Shown piece after piece: positions 1 through 4,584 of a stretch of 6,361 bases of DNA. The stretch is from Chthoniobacter sp. (GTDB lineage: Bacteria; Verrucomicrobiota; Verrucomicrobiia; Chthoniobacterales; Chthoniobacteraceae). The notes under the pieces are model-generated. The model was not told the DNA's origin. It worked only from the letters and a program-made list of their open reading frames with translations, and searched no databases. Location: NCBI GenBank assembly GCA_025352865.1, contig JANXSB010000493.1:1-6361 (forward strand), read 5' to 3'. Every line of letters begins with the position of its first letter. Position 1 is the first letter of the stretch. The translations under genes were made by a program, and so were the position numbers.

Positions 1-879
1 GGCATCTATGGCGACACCAGCCTCGGCGTCGTTCCGACCAGCGCTTACAATAACATTCAGTTCACCGCCAGCGGCACACTTCAGGACACGGCGAATAACA
101 TCACGCTGAACGCGAATCGCAACATTAGCATCGCCGCCGGGGCAACCGCCACTTTCGACAGCAACGGCAATGCGTTTGCCATCGGCGGCATCATCTCTGG
201 GACGACCGGCGCGGTCACGAAAATCGGCGCGGGCACGCTGACTCTATCGGGGGCGAACACCTACGCCGGCACGACCACCGTGAATGGCGGTACGCTGGCT
301 GTCAGCGGAGGCGGACTGACCGGGACGACGGCGGTGAACATCAATGCGGGCACGCTGCTGCTGGGGGCTTCCAACGTAATCAATGACGCAGCCTCGGTGA
401 CCCTCGGCACGGGCAGCACCTTGAACACGGGTGGATTCCGCGAAACCTTGGGTGCCCTGACGCTGACGGCAGACTCGACGATTGATTTCGGGGCGGGCCA
501 CGCGAGTCAGCTAACCTTCACGACGCTGGCGTTGCAGAACCACAACTTGAACGTCTGGAATTGGTCCACGACGAATGGATACATCCCAGATGGCGGAACG
601 GCTGGCGATGGCCTGCGGGATCGTCTGATCTTTACGGCGCTCGGGACTTTGAGTGCCACGGAATTGGGTGAGATTCATTTCTTCAGCGGCGCGGGATCGG
701 GTGCGCTGGGCGACGGACGGCAGATTTCCTTTGGTGGAAATCAGGAGCTGGTGCCCGTGCCGGAGCCGACGACGATCTTTGGCGCGCTGGCGCTGGTGGG
801 GCTGGTCGGCTATCGCGAGCGCCGCCGGCTGAAGGCCGCGAAAGGCGTGCTCGGCGGCTGGATGAGCAAAACTTCGTAA
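1..879 (+). CDS. Autotransporter-type beta-strand repeat protein with PEP-CTERM anchor (5' partial)
   Basis: This is the C-terminal 292 residues of a protein whose start lies left of the window; the frame is open from base 1 to the TAA at 877-879. The visible part is rich in Gly, Thr, Asn, Ala and Ser, as expected of a secreted beta-solenoid. It contains a clear autotransporter-associated beta-strand repeat unit (residues 72-101 of the visible part, with GAGTLTLSGANTYAGTTTV) and weaker repeat-like segments on both sides. From about residue 180 it changes to a segment with a VWNWS motif that resembles the region preceding the anchor in many verrucomicrobial PEP-CTERM proteins. It ends with VPEP, a hydrophobic helix and the basic cluster RERRR. 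In this family the signal is thought to be recognised and cleaved by an exosortase in the inner membrane, releasing the protein to the surface or matrix. Oddly, 16 residues follow the basic cluster. Ligand and precise role are unknown. Confidence 0.88.
   Translation, partial: GIYGDTSLGVVPTSAYNNIQFTASGTLQDTANNITLNANRNISIAAGATATFDSNGNAFAIGGIISGTTGAVTKIGAGTLTLSGANTYAGTTTVNGGTLAVSGGGLTGTTAVNINAGTLLLGASNVINDAASVTLGTGSTLNTGGFRETLGALTLTADSTIDFGAGHASQLTFTTLALQNHNLNVWNWSTTNGYIPDGGTAGDGLRDRLIFTALGTLSATELGEIHFFSGAGSGALGDGRQISFGGNQELVPVPEPTTIFGALALVGLVGYRERRRLKAAKGVLGGWMSKTS
214..303 (+). repeat. Autotransporter-associated beta-strand repeat unit (protein-level)
   Basis: One well-conserved unit of about 30 residues follows the family pattern: a K-x-G-x-GTLTL-SG-N-Y-G-T-T-V core followed by a GGTLAV strand. 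The preceding stretch (about 91-213, with ITLNANRNISI and an IGGIISG turn) and the following one (about 304-490) look like degenerate copies. They lack the full GTLTLSGANTY core, so they are not called separately. Such units usually stack as turns of a beta-helix; more copies probably lie left of the window. Confidence 0.75.
760..828 (+). other. PEP-CTERM sorting signal
   Basis: The three parts of the signal are in order: the Pro-Glu-Pro motif (760-768), a hydrophobic stretch of about 13 residues rich in Ala, Leu, Val and Gly (775-813), and the basic cluster RERRR (814-828). This is the exosortase-recognised tripartite C-terminal signal. Most family members end within a few residues of the basic cluster, but here the reading frame continues for 16 more residues (LKAAKGVLGGWMSKTS) before the stop. 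Confidence 0.85.
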
Positions 880-918
880 AGGCGCGGGGCGAAGGCTTCG
901 CACCACTCGCAAAAAGTC

Positions 919-3264
919 ATGCTGACGCAACGCACCCGCGGTCTGCAGACCACGGTGCTTTTTTGCCAGGCGCTGCTGGTCACGCTGGTCTTTGTGGTGG
1001 TGGCGCAGGTGACGTTCGCGATGTTCTTCGCGGGTAATCCGGCGGGGATCGAACGCTACCCGATTTACTGCGGGCTGTTAATCCTCGGGCTGGTGATCGA
1101 GGCGCTCTATCGGGACAAGGACGACAGTTCGTTCGAGCGGGGTTTTCTCGTGCAGCACGGGGTTTCGCTGCGCCAGTGTGCGTGCGCGATCGGCGTGCTG
1201 CTGGTCTTTCTCGCGGCGGCGAAGGACGCGTTCATCTCGCGCACGTTTCTCGCGTTTCTTGCGCCCTCGGTTTATGCCGCGCTGCTGTGGTCAAACATGG
1301 TGCTGCCACGGTTGGTCGCGCGGCGGATTTTCCGCGGGCTGCGCCGGGAAAGGGTGCTGCTGGTCGGTTCGCGGGAGCGGGCGGAGCGGCTCCAGTCGTG
1401 GATGCAGGGTAAGGAAGCCTTCGGGCTACGGGCGGTGGGACTGCTCGGCGAGAAACCGGCGGGCGGCGTGGAAAATCCCGCGCTCCGTTGGCTCGGGGAA
1501 ATTGGCGAACTGGACCGGGTGATCGCGGAGCACCGGATCACGCAGGTGATCCTGCTGGAGCTGCCGGAATTTTCCGCAAGCCACCGGCAGATGGTGCGCA
1601 GCGTGGAGAGCCTCGGCGCTCGCCTGCTGATCCTCAATAACCTGGCCGAGAAGCTCAGTCATCCGGTGGTGAATGTAGAGGACGATGGGCAGAGTTTCAT
1701 CGCGCTGCGGGAGGAGCCGCTGGAGAATCCGCTGAGCCGAATTCTCAAGCGGGTGCTCGATGTGGCCGTGGCTTTGCCGGTGGTGATTTTTGTAGTGCCG
1801 CCGCTCGCGGCGGTCATCTGGCTGGTGCAGCGGTGGCAGTCGCCGGGGCCGGTCTTTTTCCGGCAGCGGCGCGCGGGCATTCAGAACGGAGAATTCGACA
1901 TCATCAAATTCCGTACGATGCACGCGGATAACGCGGAGTCAGCGAGGCAGGCGTCGCGGGAAGATGACCGCGTCTATCCGTTTGGCCGCTGGCTGCGGCG
2001 GCTGAGTCTCGATGAACTCCCGCAATTTCTGAATGTCCTGCGCGGCGACATGAGCGTGGTCGGGCCGCGCCCGCACATGCTCGAGCACAATGTCGATTTC
2101 GCGCGGCTCATGGGCGGGTATCATCTGCGGAGCTTTGTGAAACCGGGCATCACCGGGCTGGCGCAGGTGCGGGGTTTTCGCGGCGAGGTGCATTCGGTCG
2201 CGGACATCCGGCATCGTTTGGAGTCGGACATTTCGTACATTGAGGACTGGCGGCTCGTGCTCGATGTCGCGATCATCTTCCGCACGGCGTTGCAAATTCT
2301 GCTCGTGTGCGCGAACGGAATTTTCCGCAAAGTGCGCGGCCCGCAGGCGACGCCGGCGCCGGCTTTCGCGATGGAGACGGCGGAAGGCGGTGCGCCGGAG
2401 AGCTACAGCCCGGCTTATTTCCGGCGGGATTACCGGCAGATTTTGGGGTTGCGGTTTTTCATCGGGAGCGCGGCGCAGGCGGTGCAGATCTCGATGGAAG
2501 GCGGCCTCGTCGTGGCCCCGGCCGCCCCCATGCTGCTCGCGCTGGAAGACGATCCTTCGCACCGGGCCGCGGTGCTCGGGAGCGATCTGCTGCTCACCGA
2601 CAGCGGGCTGCTCGTGCTGCTGTGGAAGCTGATGACGGGCGAATCCGTGACGCGCGTTTCGGGGTTGGAGTATTTGAAATTGCTCCTCGCGCAGCCTGCG
2701 CTGCATGAGCCGCACGCGACTTTCTGGATCATGCCCAATGCCGCGTCGATGGTGCTCAATCTCGCGTGGCTGCAGGATCAGGGCCTGCCGCTGACGAGCG
2801 AGGACTGCTATCTCGCACCGGCTTATGACCGCGAGAAAGTGACCGATCCGGTGCTGCTCGAAATCCTGCGCCCGCGCCGCCCGCGCCACGTCATTATGGC
2901 CATCGGCGGCGGCGTGCAGGAGAAGCTCGGCGCGGATCTTTTGCGGCAGCTCGACTACCGGCCCGCGATTCACTGCACCGGCGCGGCGATCGGATTCATG
3001 AGCGGCGATCAGGTTGCGATTCCCATGTGGGCGGATCGCCTCCGCCTCGGCTGGCTCTTCCGCTGCCTCGACAAGCCCGCGACTTTCGTCCCGCGGTACT
3101 GGGCCTCGCGCAAGCTGCTGAGCCTGATGATCGAGTACCACGGCCGTCTGCCCGATGCGACCGGCTCCGCCGCGGAGACGAAGATCGTGCATCTTCCCAC
3201 CGCGCCGCAGCCCGGTGTGCCGCCCGCGCCGCGTTCTTCCACGGGCCCGTCCGGGCGCGGTTGA
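919..3264 (+). CDS. Polyprenyl glycosylphosphotransferase fused to a WecG/TagA/CpsF-like glycosyltransferase
   Basis: This 781-residue protein probably starts an envelope or exopolysaccharide repeat unit by moving a sugar-1-phosphate from a nucleotide sugar to undecaprenyl phosphate at the inner membrane. Layout: four hydrophobic segments (about 11-37, 49-63, 88-103, 108-125); a Rossmann-like domain starting VLLVGSRERAERL (about 143-250); then the catalytic bacterial sugar transferase domain (about 271-465). That domain has the re-entrant hydrophobic segment after KRVLD, FFRQRRAG, FDIIKFRTM, the Asp365-Glu366 dyad in LSLDELPQ, GDMSVVGPRP and KPGITGLAQV. After an Ala/Pro-rich linker (about 472-500) comes a second domain (about 505-740) resembling the WecG/TagA/CpsF (GT26) family: DLLLTDSG with the probable catalytic Asp561, IGGGVQEK, and a C-terminal CTGAAIGFMSG/LGWLFRCLDKP/RYW block. 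The final 25 residues are Pro-rich. A single-domain WcaJ/WbaP-like enzyme would be about 450-480 residues, so the rest is a real extension. ATG at 919 is the first start after the upstream stop, 39 bases downstream of it; no clear Shine-Dalgarno is seen. First-domain function is secure; the sugars are unknown. Confidence 0.9.
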   Translation: MLTQRTRGLQTTVLFCQALLVTLVFVVVAQVTFAMFFAGNPAGIERYPIYCGLLILGLVIEALYRDKDDSSFERGFLVQHGVSLRQCACAIGVLLVFLAAAKDAFISRTFLAFLAPSVYAALLWSNMVLPRLVARRIFRGLRRERVLLVGSRERAERLQSWMQGKEAFGLRAVGLLGEKPAGGVENPALRWLGEIGELDRVIAEHRITQVILLELPEFSASHRQMVRSVESLGARLLILNNLAEKLSHPVVNVEDDGQSFIALREEPLENPLSRILKRVLDVAVALPVVIFVVPPLAAVIWLVQRWQSPGPVFFRQRRAGIQNGEFDIIKFRTMHADNAESARQASREDDRVYPFGRWLRRLSLDELPQFLNVLRGDMSVVGPRPHMLEHNVDFARLMGGYHLRSFVKPGITGLAQVRGFRGEVHSVADIRHRLESDISYIEDWRLVLDVAIIFRTALQILLVCANGIFRKVRGPQATPAPAFAMETAEGGAPESYSPAYFRRDYRQILGLRFFIGSAAQAVQISMEGGLVVAPAAPMLLALEDDPSHRAAVLGSDLLLTDSGLLVLLWKLMTGESVTRVSGLEYLKLLLAQPALHEPHATFWIMPNAASMVLNLAWLQDQGLPLTSEDCYLAPAYDREKVTDPVLLEILRPRRPRHVIMAIGGGVQEKLGADLLRQLDYRPAIHCTGAAIGFMSGDQVAIPMWADRLRLGWLFRCLDKPATFVPRYWASRKLLSLMIEYHGRLPDATGSAAETKIVHLPTAPQPGVPPAPRSSTGPSGRG

Positions 3265-3268
3265 GGCG

Positions 3269-3700
3269 TCAGGTTTTCGGGGAGACGGAGCGTTGGTGAG
3301 AGAGCACGCCGTCGAGAATCCACGCTGCGAGGATGCCGCTCCAGCCGGTCGCCACATCGTGCCAGTCCGATTGGCGTCCGGGGATCCAGTGCTGGGCGAA
3401 TTCGATGGCGAGCACGAGCAGGAGAAAAAATCCGAGCACGCGGCGGTGCCGCTGAAACCACGGCGCGGATTTTTGCGAGGGCGAGAAACTGCGCAGGCGG
3501 AACGCGAGTCCGGCGAGGATGAAGAATGCGGCGAAGTTGCTGAGGTTGTCGTGCTGGTTCAGCCATTTGGCGACGGGCTCGGGCAGGCCGCGCAGGCGCT
3601 CGCCGTGCGGGGCAGGGCGCAGCGCGAAGAAGAGCGCGAGTGCGAGGGCGGCGACGAAAATCAGCGTCAGCGCTGTGCGGGCGGTGGGCTTTGGCGGCAC
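3269..3700 (-). CDS. VanZ-like family membrane protein
   Basis: This is a 143-residue integral membrane protein with four predicted helices (about 9-28, 52-68, 87-104, 116-131). The family pattern is visible: HDNLSNFAAFF at the second helix (the counterpart of the usual D-K-x-x-H-F-x-x-F), then E100 and Q103 in IEFAQ, then WIPGRQSDWHD with R109 and D115 before the last helix. The usual Asn after the last Asp is Thr118 here. VanZ itself gives low-level teicoplanin resistance by an unclear mechanism. Most family members, including this one, are of unknown function and are often found near envelope polysaccharide genes. GTG at 3700 is the only reasonable start: the upstream glycosyltransferase stop lies in the same frame 15 bases earlier. 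It is the last gene of the leftward cluster, and its stop lies 4 bases from that of the convergent gene. A glycopeptide-resistance role is not supported by the context. Confidence 0.8.
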   Translation of the reverse strand: MPPKPTARTALTLIFVAALALALFFALRPAPHGERLRGLPEPVAKWLNQHDNLSNFAAFFILAGLAFRLRSFSPSQKSAPWFQRHRRVLGFFLLLVLAIEFAQHWIPGRQSDWHDVATGWSGILAAWILDGVLSHQRSVSPKT

Positions 3701-3715
3701 GGTGCGGGAGAAAAT

Positions 3716-4579
3716 TCAGCGCGCTTTTTCGCGGGCGGCCTTTTTCAGTTCGTAGGTTTTTGCGGCGCTGAGGAATTCGTAGAAACCGTGGAGCCGCGCG
3801 AAGTAGAAACCTTCGCGCCCATCGAGGAACCCGCGCTGCCAGACATAGACGAAGAGGAAGCGGAGCAGCCCGCGGAAGGGCAGCCGATGCGAAAGCTGCT
3901 TGAGCGAGCGGCGGAGGCTGACGCGGCTTTTTTGGAGACGTCCGCCGCTGCCGGAAAGATGCCGGTCGAGCGCGACGCGGGCTTCCCAATTCGAGTAGCG
4001 GTTGTGCTTTTCGACGAAGACCTCGACGGACGGAAAGGCGTAGTGATCCATCTCGCAGGCGAGGTGGCCGGTCGCGCCTTGCACGATGATGTGCTCGTGG
4101 ACTTCGTTGTCGCCGCTTTGCGTGTCGGTGTCGGTGAGTTTTTCGTAGCGGCCGAGGCGGTGTTTGAAGAGCCGCAGATTCCAATTCGGGTAGTACGCGT
4201 GCCGGAGCCAGCGGCCCATGAAGCGGAAGCGGCGGTTGATCCAGTAGCCGGTGAGCGCGGGCTCGGATGCGGTGACGATGCGGCGAAATTCGTCCTCGGC
4301 GGACGGCGGCATGACCTCGTCGGCGTCGAGGATGAAAACCCACTCGTGCTTGAACGGGAGGTTTTCGAGCGCCCAGTTTTTTTTCTTCGGCCAGATGCCG
4401 TTGAAGGCGAACTGCACGATGCGTGCGCCGTGCTCTTCGGCGATTTTTTGCGAGCCGTCGGCGCTCTGCGAATCGACGACGAAAATCTCGTCGGCCCACG
4501 CGACGGAGGCGAGGCAGCGCGGGAGATTCGCGGCTTCATTACGAATCGGAATGAGCACGCTCAACGGGATTTTTTCCAT
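3716..4579 (-). CDS. Family 2 glycosyltransferase, WaaE/KdtX (beta-1,4-glucosyltransferase) type
   Basis: A 287-residue GT-A fold enzyme predicted to transfer a sugar from a nucleotide donor to a lipid-linked or lipopolysaccharide-core acceptor on the cytoplasmic face of the inner membrane. Motifs in order: SVLIPIRNEAANL (7-19, first beta strand), VVDSQSADG (34-42, donor binding), KKKNWALE (65-72), and FILDADEVM with the metal-binding Asp85-x-Asp87. An acceptor-side region follows with YYPNWNLRLFK and NEVHEH. The C-terminal block RFLFVYVWQRGFLDGREGF is typical of the WaaE-like subgroup and may bind the membrane. Length matches that subgroup (about 250-290). ATG at 4579 was chosen because it lies just before the first strand of the fold; the frame is open further upstream, but that part overlaps the lyase gene and has no glycosyltransferase character. 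It starts 5 bases after the lyase stop and ends 15 bases before the VanZ-like gene. An A8 tract lies at the codons for K66-N68. Acceptor and sugar are not predictable. Confidence 0.87.
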   Translation of the reverse strand: MEKIPLSVLIPIRNEAANLPRCLASVAWADEIFVVDSQSADGSQKIAEEHGARIVQFAFNGIWPKKKNWALENLPFKHEWVFILDADEVMPPSAEDEFRRIVTASEPALTGYWINRRFRFMGRWLRHAYYPNWNLRLFKHRLGRYEKLTDTDTQSGDNEVHEHIIVQGATGHLACEMDHYAFPSVEVFVEKHNRYSNWEARVALDRHLSGSGGRLQKSRVSLRRSLKQLSHRLPFRGLLRFLFVYVWQRGFLDGREGFYFARLHGFYEFLSAAKTYELKKAAREKAR

Positions 4580-4584
4580 GCGCG

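Noticed and set aside
889..901. Small inverted repeat GCGAA-GGC-TTCGC between the first two genes, considered as a terminator.
   Set aside because: The stem is only 5 bp and no T-run follows; an A-run comes 10 bases later. It is expected by chance in GC-rich DNA.
3224..3260. GC-rich stem at the end of the fused transferase gene, considered as an intrinsic terminator.
   Set aside because: The loop is 23 bases, it lies inside the coding region, and no T-tract follows on either strand. It is recorded under findings only.
1939..3357. Long open frame (472 codons) on the - strand opposite the fused transferase.
   Set aside because: It is rich in Arg, His and Ala with no recognisable fold or motif, and lies over the strongly conserved catalytic domain on the other strand. 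It is a shadow frame.
3269..3700. Glycopeptide-resistance role for the VanZ-like protein.
   Set aside because: No vanA/H/X/R/S-type genes are near, and the family is mostly of unknown function outside such clusters.
3009..4499. Open frame of 496 codons on the - strand, one frame off the glycosyltransferase.
   Set aside because: It is extremely Arg/Pro-rich and covers parts of three real genes. It is kept only as the frame a -1 slip would enter, not as a gene.
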